From positions 3,015,305-3,079,304 of the forward strand of contig JAJEKV010000062.1 in the NCBI GenBank assembly GCA_021234155.1: a stretch of DNA of 64,000 nucleotides, in the 5' to 3' direction. The notes beneath the pieces are model-generated. The model was not told where the DNA came from and did no database searches. It saw only the letters and a program-made list of their open reading frames with translations. The stretch comes from Isoetes taiwanensis (taxonomy: Eukaryota > Streptophyta > Lycopodiopsida > Isoetales > Isoetaceae). Shown here in pieces: positions 21,401 to 33,306 of the stretch (positions within the stretch are counted from its first letter, which is position 1; the number at the start of each line of letters is the position of its first letter). The translations under genes and the position numbers were made by a program.

Positions 21401-24066
21401 ATGTGATCTTCTCTACTCATTGCCAGGTTATTTTCCCTTTGTCGGGCATCTCTTGTTTCTTTTCACTTGTTTCTTGTTTCTTGTTGCAGAAGCGCCATAC
21501 TCGTACTTCATTCGCCTTGAAGCAGAGTATTATTGTGCGAATCTGGCGGGGTCGTGAGGAGAGGGCCCAAACCAGCAGCTCGACGGAATCAACGAGCTTC
21601 TATTCCACTTTATTTTGCCTCTTCTTGCTATTATTTTGCCTTTTCTTGCTTCTATTTATTTTGTGTGATTAAGAGCATTGGCATGCCTAATCTTGCAATG
21701 AACTGGGAGGCAATTGATGTCTTCATGAAAACACGAGTAGGCGCAACACGACGGCGGTGAGGTTTGAGCATTGGATTGGAACTTCGGGTTCGATTCCCGT
21801 GCTCGGTGAGGTTTGAGCATTGGATTGGAACTTCGGGTTCGATTCCCCGAGCTCATCTCATCTTTGAATCTTTGGTGTTGTGTTTGAGTTATGCCATGCT
21901 GTATATTACGTATTCATGTGCCGCTGTATTGTACGGATACCACTGTGCCTAAATACTATCTTAACCCATGGTGTTTGGTCAAGGAGCGCCCCTTTAAAAG
22001 CAGGTCAGTTTGACTCCACAAGGACCTCGCATGGGCGAACAGGATGTGTGCACAGGGAATATCCTGTCAATTGTGCCACGATCCAAGGGCCCATAAAAAA
22101 TAATACATGCGTTTGATTGAGAGATTATTCCATTATATTCCACATCAAAGGCTATTAGTTTTTTAGAAATAAAAATGCATGCATCAATGGTGCAAAACAG
22201 AGAATCGAAGTATACTCTCTACACCAAAAAAAGGAAAAAAAAAAAATCATGCCAATGGTACAAAAGTTCGCGCACTAACATTTGGAGCATCCACTTGCAT
22301 ATTCTAATGAGGAGCAACTTGGAATTTTATAGATTATGTAACATTAGGACACTAATTTACTGTTAAAGAGCAAAACACATTTGGAGTCATGGTTAAATCG
22401 CATTAATGTTGCATTTTTGTATTGGAGCGTTTGATTGAGAGATTATTCCGTAATGTTTGCACAATCAAAAAGCGTATTTTTATAACATATGATTGTTAAT
22501 GGGTTTTTGTTGTATTCGTATGAGAATATATACATTGCTGACGGTGGCATCCTGGATTCAAAACAGAAGCATTTAGGGTTTATTTTTGTGAGGGATGGAT
22601 GGTCGGTTGGTGCAGGCTGCGTGTGCCTGGGCACATGGTTTCTAATCAGAGTGCAGGTGATATGCGGTAGGCTATTGCAGATTGGATGCGCCAAGGTATG
22701 GGCCGCTTGCAAAACAAGGGAAGTTCAAACTCTGTTGTGGCCACATCTTCTTCTGCTTCAGCATTCGATTTGAAAGCTCAAGCATGCTGTGTTTGAGCAT
22801 TCGATTTGAAAGCTCTCTTGTTTCTCTTCACCTGCCGGATTTGTCTCGCACCCAGAACTAGGTTGCGCCCAGCGATCTGTTTCAGGCCGCAATTGTAAGC
22901 CGGAGAGTGGGCCTGATTTTCTGTGTACCCACAGCCTTGTATTTAAACCTATTTGGAATGATGGAACCACATGCTTATTTTTGCAAGAAGAGACCATCTC
23001 ATATGCTGTTCAATCTATGCTTCCAATGTTTTGTTTGCTAGATCACAGATAAAAACTTCTAGATTAGATGTGGGGCATGCAATTTTGCGTGCATATTGAG
23101 AAACCACGAGCTGTTGTGTTGTTGTAAGAAGAATACAAAGGAAGTTCAAATAGAGCCTTGCATATTGAAGCTACCAAGTCTTCTGTGCCAGAAGCTCAAA
23201 TTATTGATTTTCTTCTAGGCATCATGTGATCTTCTCTACTCATTGCCAGGTTATTTTCCCTTTGTCGGGCATCTCTTGTTTCTTTTCACTTGTTTCTTGT
23301 TTCTTGTTGCAGAAGCGCCATACTTTCGTACTTCATTAAGCCTTTGAAGCGGTATTATTGTGCGAATCTGGCGGGGTCGTGAGGAGAGGGCCCAAACCAG
23401 CAGCTCGACGGAATCAACGAGCTTCTATTCCACTTTATTTTGCCTCTTCTTGCTATTATTTTGCCTTTTCTTGCTTCTATTTATTTTGTGTGATTAAGAG
23501 CATTGGCATGCCTAATCTTGCAATGAACTGGGAGGCAATTGATGTCTTCATGAAAACCTGAGTAGGCGCAACACGAGCAGGTGAGGTTTGAGCATTGGAT
23601 TGGAACTCGGGTTCGATTCCCTAGGCTCGGTGAGGTTTGAGCATTGGATTGGAACTCGGGTTCGATTCCCCAGGCTCATCTCATCTTTGAATGCTGGTGT
23701 TGTGTTTGAGTTATGCCATGCTGTATATTACGTATTCATGTGCCGCTGTATTGTACGGATACCACTGTGCCTAAATACTATCTTAACCCATGGTGTTTGG
23801 TCAAGGAGCGCCCCTTTAAAAGCAGGTCAGTTTGACTCCACAAGGACCTCGCATGGGCGAACAGGATGTGTGCACAGGGAATATCCTGTCAATTGTGCCA
23901 CGATCCAAGGGCCCATAAAAAATAATACATGCGTTTGATTGAGAGATTATTCCATTATATTCCACATCAAAGGCTATTAGTTTTTTAGAAATAAAAATGC
24001 ATGCATCAATGGTGCAAAACAGAGAATCGAAGTATACTCTCTACACCAAAAAAAGGAAAAAAAAAC

Positions 24067-27000
24067 TAGCAAAAAGCACACCAGAAGGCTTTGGCAAGGT
24101 CAAAGTTGTTAGGCATTTAAGCTTAGTATCATTCAACTAGGCTTAGGTTTTTACAAGGCCAAGTTTGCCTTTAGGGTTAGGTCTTTGCAAGGTCAAATTT
24201 GTTAGGCTTTCAAAGACTTAGTGTCATTCAGCATGAAAATGGCAAAGTAGAGGAATATTACATATCTATATCCGTAGAGAAAGAAGGAATATTAGATCTT
24301 TTTCTTACATTTGCCCAGCTATAAATAAATCAAGCAAGCATCAAACATCTTCAAGCAAAAGAAGGTCCAACTTCAACCGGCAAATCTCATCATATTGTAT
24401 GCAAAACATGGACAATTATTTTCTAGGTTTTTCTCCTCTTTCTGTCTACAGTGCTCTACAAGTGGTTTGGTTTTAGTTTCATTCACCTTTTGGGTTCGGT
24501 TATGGTGAATCCGATATTGGTCTATTGTTAATTTCTTCCTTTGCCTTCAACCTTGGCTGAAAGTATAGCAGGAAGCTATATTGTAGCAGATTTTATCTGT
24601 ATCAGACCAAAATCTTTGATTCTTAACCGAACAGTCAGGATTTTTTCATATAAATACCAGTTTATTTTGTATCAGATTAAAAACAGCCATTCTCTATAGT
24701 TGGCCTCTTGTTTGTTATAAAAATCAGCTCTTAACTAGCCAGGCTTTATGTGCAAATTATGTGGTTAGAGACTCTGAGTCAAGTTTGAAGAAACACAGGT
24801 TTTGATAATTACACATTTATAACTTCAATCTTCGAGAGTTTTGAAAGATGGGGATACGGAGTGTTCTATTGATTTTTTATATGCTCCCCTTACATCAGGT
24901 GTTGGAAATTTGCACTCCCATAAAAGAATTCCATATTCGCAAAGAACAAAGCAAATATTTTCAATAGTTGTCTTTCTGATTTTATTGAGTCAAAGTGGGA
25001 TTTTAATTTGGATCTCTCCACTCCAACATCAGGCCATAAGTCAAGCTTTCTGATAGCACTTTTTTGAGTTAAAAATTGTTTTTGTTGCATTTTCATAGAG
25101 GGGGTGAATTGCCGCAACTGTTTAATCTCAGACTTCCATTTCCCAAAACAAACAATTTTTATTTTTAGAGAGTCCAATTACAAGGCAACCCATTCTTAAA
25201 CATAATGCCAAAGTTGGTCACCAAAAAGATCGAGGCCTTTGTAGATGGGGACTGCAAGAATAAAGCAAATAGGAATGGAGCATTTCAACTGAATAATCCA
25301 ATTGAATCTCAATGTAGAATAATTTAGCAAAGGTTAAATAAAGCAAATAGGAATGAAAGGAGTAAAGCAAAGAGGACTGATGGAGCATTTCAACTATATC
25401 TATTGAGTCCACAACAAGCAGCATCCTTATATCCCGCTCCTTGAGCAGCATCAGCAAAATTTTACTTCATTCAGGCTCATAATTCTTGTATAGTGATATA
25501 TTCTTAAGCAATAATACTTTTCCAGTAAATTTTGGCATCCTTCTGGTTTAAAATTCTTGAAATATGATGCATCCTTACTGATCTCATTTAAAATGACAGA
25601 AATCAGAATGCAGCACAGAATATATTATGTTAACATAAAAAGTGTAAACTTATGCAAATGTTAAGAACATCTGTAAAATTGAGCACCATTACTACTAATT
25701 CAAAACAAGTAAATCTAGTCTAGTGACAAAGGCGTGCTGTATAATTACGAAAGTGTTGCATTCATGCTGTGTTCCAAAATGGTTCGGAGCCAATATAAGA
25801 CTAATCGGCTCCTAGCAAATTTCTTGCAGCTAATAGATAGGCTTGGATGCAGTAAAGGTGCATCATTTAAAAAGGCCTCTGATAGCTGGTTTTCACAGTT
25901 GGGCAGATCGTAAAGAAATAAACACAGAAAAAGAACACAGATATCATTGATATCCAGAAGAATAGGGAAATTGCATGTAGAAAATACCTCTTTAATCGTA
26001 TCAGCCCCAATTTCGTTCCTCCATTCAAGCATTGCCTCCTACATAGCCTTTGCCTTTGCGACATCAAATGCTCGAGCTTTTAAGAACCGGAGAAGGTCAT
26101 GATCTTTAACCCTCTTATGAAGCAGACATTGCTCAAGAAGGACAGTTTTTAGCCGATTAAGGGCATCTTTCTGAGAAAGAAGGAGATCGTCCTCCATGCC
26201 GTAATGCTCATAGTCATCCTGTGCCACTGCAACAGAAGACGTTCCAGGGCAGTGATCCAAGCAGCCGATGGTTCTAAAAATCATTCTGAACCACTCAAAA
26301 ATTAGGTAGAACCTGCAATGCCTAACGATGGGAAAAAAAGGGGATCTACCAGGAGAAAAGATTTGCTACAAGAATTCAAGCGCCACAGCTGTGTCGGATT
26401 AAACCCAATTTGGATATCGTCGCAGAAAGGGCTAATAAATATGGATCTGCGGCCTAATCCGGAGATCTGATCAAAAGATTGGGGCAGAGAAGAAAGGCTC
26501 CCTCGATCAACAAATTATAGGGAAGTAGAGACATTTAGGATTCGGAAAACAGGGTTTGTTTGAAGTTTCAGTAGAAGTATCTGATTTGATTCAGTGAAAA
26601 GAGTGGAAAATCCGCCTGTGATTGAAGCAGTCTGGCATGAAGAAACCGTCCAACTGTATTGAAGCAGACTGCCGTGAAGGAATCCGGCAGCCCTGAGTAG
26701 AAATATCCAGATTGTAGACTATTGCGTTGCAGTGAATGAATTGATAAAAGGAGATGAAATTCAAGGCACTGCAGAGACGGATCAGAAAGGGCTGAAGAAT
26801 CGTCAGACTTGGCTAGGGCGGTAAAGGGCGAGCCGGATTTTTTTTTCTGCAAGCCATGTTTGGTACAAGCAGGGAGAGAAAGGGTAGAGGATCAATTTGA
26901 AGCGCCTCCTCCCATCTCACGTTGCTATTTTCTGGGGTCTTTTCTAATTTTCGTGGCCTTAGATTTGTGAAAGTAAAGATCTGACGGTCCAAAATAAGGC

Positions 27001-27086
27001 ACATCAGATTTTGATGACATGGAAATTACACGTGGATAGGCTAGAATTTGAGGAAAGGCTGTAGGCCCGGTAGGGCTGGTGTGCTA
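24067..27086. mobile_element. ~3.0 kb insertion that splits the array, with short inverted ends
   Basis: The last array unit breaks within its poly(A) stretch at about 24066 and resumes at 27087 with ATCATGCCAATGGTACAAAA. The inserted DNA begins CTAGCAAAAAGCACACCAG and ends CTGGTGTGCT, so an inverted ACACCAG/CTGGTGT core of 10 bp (AGCACACCAG) is present at both ends. The target is A-rich, so no duplication can be read. The cargo includes a Sec14-like exon and its 5' region on the minus strand and otherwise nothing recognisable. It could be a non-autonomous DNA transposon carrying captured gene sequence. Confidence 0.5.
25988..26312 (-). pseudogene. Sec14-like (CRAL-TRIO N) phosphatidylinositol-transfer protein exon, nonsense-mutated
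   Basis: On the minus strand an acceptor (ggcattgcag at 26313) opens an exon with ATG 26284. It contains KDHDLLRFLKARAFDVAKAKAM, then an in-frame TAG at 26041-26039, then EAMLEWRNEIGADTIKE ending exactly at a donor GAG/GTATTT (25987). The whole block matches the N-terminal lobe of plant Sec14 homologues (LLRFLKAR.FD..K.K.MW..ML.WR.E.GADTI.E). The stop replaces the conserved Trp, as a single TGG to TAG change would do. No downstream lipid-binding exons are found up to 24067. The fragment is therefore a truncated, dead copy inside the insertion. The family call is secure. Confidence 0.75.
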
Positions 27087-27110
27087 AAAATCATGCCAAT
27101 GGTACAAAAG
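27087..27110 (+). repeat. Displaced end of the fourth array unit
   Basis: ATCATGCCAATGGTACAAAA followed by GTT is identical to the end of the other array units (for example 22247-22266). Sequence diverges right after, marking the true right border of the array. Confidence 0.8.
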
Positions 27111-27562
27111 TTGGAGATGGAGCAGCATGCACGCCTACCAGAATGACCTCATTCGTAGAGTAGTGTGTTGATTTTAGTTAGTGGCTATATTATAAAATTG
27201 CTATATTTTTTATTTTTCTGAGAAAATTGCCACTATGTTTAGTAGATTTCATTCTCATATTTTTGTAGAGGAGCAGTGCTGATTATATATCCCAAAAATG
27301 CTATACTTTTATTTTACAAAAAGAATGCCACTGTGCTTAGTAATTCACTAATTTTTTTTAGAGAAGCCTTCCCTCTTCTGTCACATTTGCCAACTACATG
27401 AACTTGATGGAGTTTTTTTTCCTCTCTATCAATAATGAAACTATTGGAACTGAAGCTTTTTTTTAGAACCAGTTTGAATAAGATAAGATAAGATAATGTA
27501 ATGAGGAAATTCCCAATGTCAATGTTAATATGGATAATACAGGCAGTCCAGTGATGTAAGAT

Positions 27563-27934
27563 ATGCCAAGCAATCGAACACCAACTGGAAACAACATAGA
27601 TACTTCTAGCCCCAGATCAGCAACATGCAATCAACTTGGAGTTTGTGAAAAGCCTATTGGAAGAGAGAAATCAAGATTGCGGGTTGGTGAGGACATTGCT
27701 ATTGGAACTTCACAAATGGCAAGTACTTTTGGGGACACTGAGGTGAAGAAGTTGGATTTCATGAAAGAGGAATTTGCAAAGAAGATTGAGTTAATAAGGG
27801 AATTGGAGACCATGAGATCTGCCAATAGTTTGAAAATTGCTGAATCCGTGGCTGCAATAACTCAAAGTATATGTCAGATGATCAAGGACACATTGCTAGA
27901 GATTGCAAAATTAGCAGTCAAGAACAAAGAATAA
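27563..27934 (+). CDS. Unknown protein with C-terminal coiled coil (123 aa), possibly a transposon ORF fragment
   Basis: Open frame from ATG 27563 to TAA. Residues 1-50 are Ser/Thr/Arg-rich and low in order. Residues 60-120 are a heptad-like helix (EVKKLDFMKEEFAKKIELIR...) ending in a Lys/Glu tail. This resembles the oligomerisation tails of trihelix and Myb/SANT-like proteins, including the accessory ORF of PIF/Harbinger elements, but there is no DNA-binding domain left. A Harbinger-like transposase fragment lies 0.9 kb downstream on the other strand, which makes a transposon origin possible. Function not assigned. Confidence 0.35.
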   Translation: MPSNRTPTGNNIDTSSPRSATCNQLGVCEKPIGREKSRLRVGEDIAIGTSQMASTFGDTEVKKLDFMKEEFAKKIELIRELETMRSANSLKIAESVAAITQSICQMIKDTLLEIAKLAVKNKE

Positions 27935-28161
27935 AGGTATGCTTTTACAATTCACGATTGTTATCTAAAAAAAAAAATCATTGGAACTGTCTCAATTTCT
28001 TAATTGTCTTAATATTGAATGATTGGAACTGTCTCAATTCAGAAAAAGGACACTTGTCTAATGGTATACATTCCCTAAGATTTATAATTAAAGGCTAGTC
28101 ACGTCAATATATTCCAGCAGGCAATTTAAGCCAAAATCGAGACACAAGCCATTTAACCAAA

Positions 28162-28649
28162 ATGGCTCGCAAATGTCTACGAAATTTGCTCAGCCCTCCG
28201 CCTTCCTTTTCGTTCCCATCTTCAGCTGATGAATCCTACTCTAGGGAGGAGTATTCTGACCCAGAAGAAGATTCTTCTTCTTCTGAGCCATATTACTATT
28301 CCTCTGTCTTCTTCTAAGTGAAGAAATTGTAGAAGAATCTTCTTCATCAAGCACGTCCGAGCCTGTTAACATGTCAAAGCATGAGAGTCAAGACTAATCG
28401 TGTACTGTTGAGGTCGTGAATGAACCTATTGATGTTCTTAGTCACAGATTAGTTCACTGTTCTTTCTTACAACGGGCTATTATGACATTTTTGGATATGG
28501 GAGTGAACATGGAAGCCGAGATAACAGCTTCGGCTGAAAGTCCCTTGAAGCAGAAAGCACATGTGGAATGCATTTACCTGAAGCATGAAGGAAAATGGGC
28601 TTTGCATGAGATCAGGACCATCACTCAAACATGCAAGCTTTCTGCCTAA
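28162..28649 (+). pseudogene. Broken small gene of unknown family
   Basis: ATG 28162 begins MARKCLRNLLSPPPSFSFPS and continues through an acidic Ser/Glu tract to a stop at 28315. One frame over, the same kind of sequence resumes (SEEIVEESSSSSTSEPVN), meets one in-frame TAA near 28396, and continues open to 28649 (VVNEPIDVLSHRLVHCSFLQ ... ALHEIRTITQTCKLSA). A single frameshift and one nonsense codon separate three compositionally matching parts, so this reads as a recently dead single-exon gene of about 160 residues. I do not recognise the family. Confidence 0.4.
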
Positions 28650-28864
28650 ATAAACTAGCAGCTCCTTGTGTGCCCCAGCTCAAAGAAAAAATCCCATGCC
28701 TAGCCTCCCTTTTTTGTGTTTCTTGTTTTTCTCCAAGTTGTATATAAAAGAAATGGCATGCATGCCAATTTTGTTATAAAAGGACTAGTTGTAAAAAAAA
28801 ATGGAATAGCATTTTGTCACGAGACTTGGTTTTGTTATGTTTCAGGCTTGGTTTTTCTTTGATC

Positions 28865-29218
28865 TTAATAGTTTTTGTACATTTCTATTCTGTAAAATTG
28901 ATGCCATATATCATCTTCAAATGAGGGCAGACAATTCCATGCATGATTATCCATATTATTCCACTGTGTCCTTTGCCTTGGAACAATCCAAAATCTTCTA
29001 GGTGGTCTTCTAACTCTACAGGCGCCAGCTAACATCAAAGTCGAGGGAGCACAGAAGAACATACAACTATTGTCCTGTTGATCATCGCCATCGAACACAT
29101 TCATGGGATCTTCAAGCTCATTGAGCTCAATAAGCTGTAAACAGAATCTTTGATAGGCAAATCCGAGTAATAGAGCTCGCAGAAGCATGGCAATCATGTC
29201 TAGAATGAGTGGATCCAT
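28865..29218 (-). pseudogene. PIF/Harbinger transposase N-terminal fragment
   Basis: ATG 29218 opens 117 codons. The N-terminus is hydrophobic (MLLRALLLGFAYQRF), and the C-terminal part contains RRPPRRFWIVPRQRTQWNNM, then FEDDIWHQFYRIE. The R-R-F/W-W-V-x-P-R block followed by an acidic W..(F/N)(F/Y)R(I/M) block is the usual N-terminal hallmark of plant Harbinger (HARBI1-like) nucleases. The frame stops before any of the DDE catalytic residues. No terminal inverted repeats or TTA/TAA duplications were found. Confidence 0.45.
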
Positions 29219-31120
29219 GATAAGATGCCCGGAAATGCAACCCTAAGCAAGAACGTGGCAATCAAAATATCCCACAAAGCCTACCTACCAGCAAGAACAG
29301 GAAACGGAATACTCCACATTTTGGAGGTCGATTCAAATTTGAATGAGGATTATCCCACAAAATTCTACCCTACTGGAAAAGATCAACTACTATGTTCTCC
29401 GGCGAGCAGCCAATTTTCGAGGCCTAACCGACGCTGTTAGGCCTTGAGAGACAATCGTCTCTCGTCTCCTCCCAAAAAAAAATATGTACATTTTTGGGAG
29501 GAGTCGTATAGGACGAGAGATGTTTATTTTGACGAGCATGTGGCCAATGCAAGAGAAAGAGCTCCCACATGATTGGTTTTTTGGTGAGAGAGATGATGAG
29601 AGAGGGTGAGAGGTGCGAGAGGGAGGTGACAGTGGCCCCACCTCTTAGTTCTCAAGAGGCATGTTTTGGCCTAACTGGCAGATGGGACATTTTCCATCCG
29701 ATTATGCTAGTTAAGCAAACCCCCTGCCGGAATGTTTTTCGCCTCCTATTTTGGCCTTCCCGCAATTCCCCTGCATTTTGGCGGTTTTGCAGAGCTTTTT
29801 GGCGCAATATCGACCAAATCAAGGCGAGAGAATGAGATAAGCATTATAGCTTCAAATTTTTACATTCTTGCCTCGCATTTTGCATAATTCAGCTTTTTAT
29901 TTCAGCAATGGGAATTTTATGACAGGAACTTGATTGTCTTCATTCTTGCTATCTTCTAGATTCTCAGATAATATGACAAGGGCTTTGGATCATTCGAAGG
30001 CCTTTGTCCCTCTAAGGATGAGAAGGAATTTCAGCCAAGAAACGCAAAGAAAAAAACCGGATCAGTATCTGCCCCTTTAATTCAAGCCATTGCTGCTCAA
30101 AATGAGTCGAAGAGAACAAGAAGCAGATCGGATTCCAAAAATTTGTACTAGAAGGTCAAACTTTGAAGTAGGACAAGTCAAAGACTCCTCCAATTGTTCT
30201 ACTCCAATTCTTCAACTCTGATTTCTTCATCTCATGACTTTTGCAAATCCAACTTGTCCTAGGTCGCTACAATGATTACCTTAGTCAATCCAACCAAATT
30301 TGCGCAATCCGCCCCGCTGCTTAATTTTTCAAGCAACTTCGTCTACACCATTCTGCTCCTATTTGATGATCCCTAGTCACCGACCTTTTGTCTGCCATGT
30401 TGTCATCATACAATAATATTAGGTACAGTCTACAATTCTATCTTTATAGTTTGAGCTAATGGGAACCAGCTCAACGTCCATTAGTTTGGGCTCCACATTT
30501 GTTGCTCGTTGATTAAATAGTGTGGAGGGCCTCTGGACTGTTGCAATAGTTTTCAGGGATACCAGACAAAGGTATTCCTTTTTTTTTTTAAATCTATTTA
30601 GTGGTTTGAACCGTTGCTTTTTTTTTTTTTCACTCTTATATAATGCAGTTTCATTTTCTGTCCCCAATATTTTGCTTGCTACAGTTTCTTTGAAATTGGC
30701 TCTCCGATTGACACGTGTTATGTTTCACCGTTCATTTGAACTTCTCACTTTTTATTTGCACTTCATTGCCATTTCTTGCTCTGCAAGCTGACCGGTCTTG
30801 CTCTGCAAGCCTTTCGGCATGCTCTGTATTTAGGAAAACGAAGCGGATTGGAGCCACTGTCACCGGACCCAAAACCCATATGCTTTGGCTCTTTAGAGCT
30901 ATGGAAGCCCCACCCATTCTTGCCAGGCGCAGACATCGGCTAAGGGACGTCTCTAGAAAGCAAGCATTTGCCCAAACTCAAAATCCTATGAAGCTCTACA
31001 AGGAGCAGCTAAAAAGTCGTTGTTGGGCTTGAAATGAGCGGCTGAGCTTGGATAGATGCAAAATATGTTGAATCCTTAGTGGAAAAATTCTTATCTTATC
31101 TTATCTTATCTTATCTTATT
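29219..31120. other. Gene-poor; one perfect-looking hairpin and TTATC microsatellites
   Basis: No gene. Arms TCTCTCGTC-TCCTCCCAAAAA (about 29457-29477) and TTTTTGGGAGGAGTC-GACGAGAGA (29491-29521) form a hairpin with a few bulges. A (TTATC)n microsatellite occupies 31089-31119, and a GATAA copy lies at 27478-27498. The intervening 29600-31080 shows nothing recognisable. Confidence 0.5.
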
Positions 31121-31121
31121 T

Positions 31122-31870
31122 AAGGCACTAGCCCATGTTCCAAAAACTGGTAGAATCTATAATGTCTCTATTCTAGGACTAGATGGCATAAAAGTGCAAG
31201 CGGTTCGGCTAAGAACAGGCAGCTTGAAACGGCATAGAGCTGAAATCAGTGAGTTTTCCATACCGACATTTGTTATAGCAGTCACGACTAAGAAATATGC
31301 GGTTCTGGTTTACAGGGAATCCAACAACTACACCACATATACACCGGAAGGTTACACACTTATAGCACCAGTTTTACGCATCAAAGCTTATGAAGACAAC
31401 GACCTAAATACATCGCAAGAGCTACCAGAGATTAGTGTTAATGCAGGAAAGATCTGATAAGTGCCCGCATCTCATTTTAAATGTGTAACTTGCAAGCAAG
31501 CACGTTATACTATGCAACCTTTGATTCAGATGCAAAGCTTACCCTGTTCAATGTAAGCTCTTCCCTAAATGTTTGTTTTCTGAATAAGCTTATGGATTGT
31601 AGTCTGGTGGTTTCTTTAATGGCACCTGTGCCTTCTCCATCTCTAGCACCACAGGGTTCTAAAATGCCATCTCCTGCGCCTGCCAACGGCCCTATTTCGA
31701 TATCTAATGGGAATGCTCACAAGAAAAATAGTTCAAGGATATGGAAGCTTGCTGTTAGCTGGACAATAGAATGCCTTGCTATCTTAGTGCTTATTATTTT
31801 AGTTGCCTTAGTGCTCAAGGCAGTGGTTCGCAGAGCTAGAATTGCTCAAATGGACATTGGTATAATTTGA
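31122..31870 (+). pseudogene. DUF1191-family membrane protein, frame-broken and 5'-truncated
   Basis: Plant DUF1191 proteins have a long extracytoplasmic domain and one C-terminal membrane helix; their function is not known. Here the frame opens directly after a TTATC microsatellite. It reads GRIYNVSI..GLDGIKVQAVRLR, then TGSLKRHRAEISEFSIPTFV, then YTPEGYTLIAPVL, which match the DUF1191 core. It stops at 31455. A second frame from about 31481 gives the remaining domain, a Pro/Ser linker (APVPSPSLAPQGSKMPSPAP), a membrane helix (AILVLIILVALVLKAV) and a basic end, finishing at 31868. The start and signal peptide are missing and at least one frameshift separates the halves, so it is a pseudogene or an annotation-breaking assembly error. 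Confidence 0.6.
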
Positions 31871-32538
31871 GTTAACAGTCAGAGATCCAAAGTTCATATG
31901 AAATCGACAGCATTTAGCTTCTGTATGAGGGTTCACAAGTTTATTGAGGGTTTTTAGTCACGATTTACAATATCAGCTTTACGTAAATAGGACATAACTT
32001 TGGCAATCTGTAGCATAATATCTATCAATGTATAAGAGCAATCAGGGGATTGAAGGGTGCTTCATAACCATGAAGACTGTGTAGGTCGGTCTCCATGACC
32101 TTCATGATCAGGTATAAATTGCCTTCTTTCATGCATTGGCCATATTTTTGTTACGATATCTGCCTAACCTTTGTATGACCACTAGTTTTTTTCATGACTT
32201 ATATCCCCTTCCCATGAATTGCTTAGATGGCAATGCAGATGAGCGTTGAACCTTCAGTGAGAGGTCACATCAGAAGTGTCTATATAGAAAATGCAGAAGT
32301 CTCTACCTCACCAACAAAGTTAAAAAAAGTTATTGATGCATCCCATCAATATGCAGGAGTGAAGTGGTTGCACCAGAAGCTCATTGAAAAATTTAATGAT
32401 GGACAGTGGTTGCTAATACAAAAGGCTGAACAACAAGAATCCATTCTACAGGTACATGTTGGTCTATCACAAGATTATGTGCAAATTAAGCTACAGAAAG
32501 AGTTGATATCTATGTATACAAGTGATAGGTTGAGCACC

Positions 32539-32543
32539 ACAGC
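32539..32543 (+). repeat. Left target-site duplication ACAGC
   Basis: Host SPT6-like sequence directly before TGTGACG. The partner copy is at 41490-41494. Five bases is the usual duplication size for Ty3/gypsy integrases. Confidence 0.85.
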
Positions 32544-32958
32544 TGTGACGTTCCACATATTTATACGGTACACATAACGTATTTATACGATATACGGTAT
32601 ACTGACACGTCACCCAGCAAAGGTACGCCACCATGGGGTATTGTAACCTAGAGGGGTTGACCTAAAAGGGATTAAATTAGCTATGCTAATTTAATCATTA
32701 AAGATAATAACCTATAATTTAGGGGTTAATTAATTAATGCTTTGGGAAGGCGCCACCTGGCCTAAATCGATTGGCCAGCATTTCCAAATTGGGCTGTCAA
32801 CTTGACCCCTACCCCTAAATTGTCTTCCATAATCGATCAGGAGGAGCAGGAGCTGAGCGCCCACCTTGCGACGCACCTTTACCTGTGTAGTCAGAGCTGA
32901 GCACCAAATCCAAGGAAGATGGAAGCACCAAATGACAACGCGTCCAGCAGGAACTCAG

Positions 32959-33306
32959 GTGGGTGAGCTAGAGAATACGTGCCGCATCAGCGACCCCCGT
33001 ATCTGTACCCAACTTACTCACCCTAAATCTACTCAAAGTGCATGGTGCCCCATACGGGTCACACCACTACACCCAGGGAGTGTCAGACCCATACCCGGCC
33101 CTCTACGTGACCGGCTATCAGGCCTAGCCCACTGTAGGAGTCTCAGGAGCCTTTTATGTTCATGCAAGACCCCACCCCCACTTCACCACTGCGTCCCTTC
33201 TCTGGTGCTAAGCCATGCCATAGCATCTACGACCCGGTGGTCTCTTGTACACATGCCGCAATTACTGGCAAGTACAGGGATCAACTACTACACATGGCTC
33301 AGAGGT
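32959..33306 (+). repeat. Subterminal repeat, left copy
   Basis: Begins GTGGGTGAGCTAGAGAATAC and ends ATGGCTCAGAGGT. It is the near-identical reverse complement of 40519-40878, differing by a few substitutions and a short insertion (ggagcata-like) in the right copy. Confidence 0.85.

Larger units (their letters stand above)
16714..24066 (+). repeat. Tandem array, four ~1.85 kb units
   Basis: The marker cacaatcaaaaagcg recurs at 16911, 18769, 20618 and 22460, so periods are 1858, 1849 and 1842 bp. Units start at GTTCGCGCACTAACATTTGG (about 16718, 18575, 20421, 22266) and end with a poly(A)-rich stretch and CATGCCAATGGTACAAAA. Identity between units is very high. Differences are mainly short indels such as cggAGAGTGGGCC versus ccGAGAGTGGG. 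The array is flanked by AGTT on both sides (16717 and after the insertion at 27108). Repeated open frames on both strands here are by-products of the repeat. No unit encodes a recognisable protein. Confidence 0.9.

Noticed and set aside
16894-23938. Repeated ~90-codon frames on both strands in the array
   Set aside because: They recur only because the unit recurs, overlap each other on opposite strands, break by indels between units and match no family.
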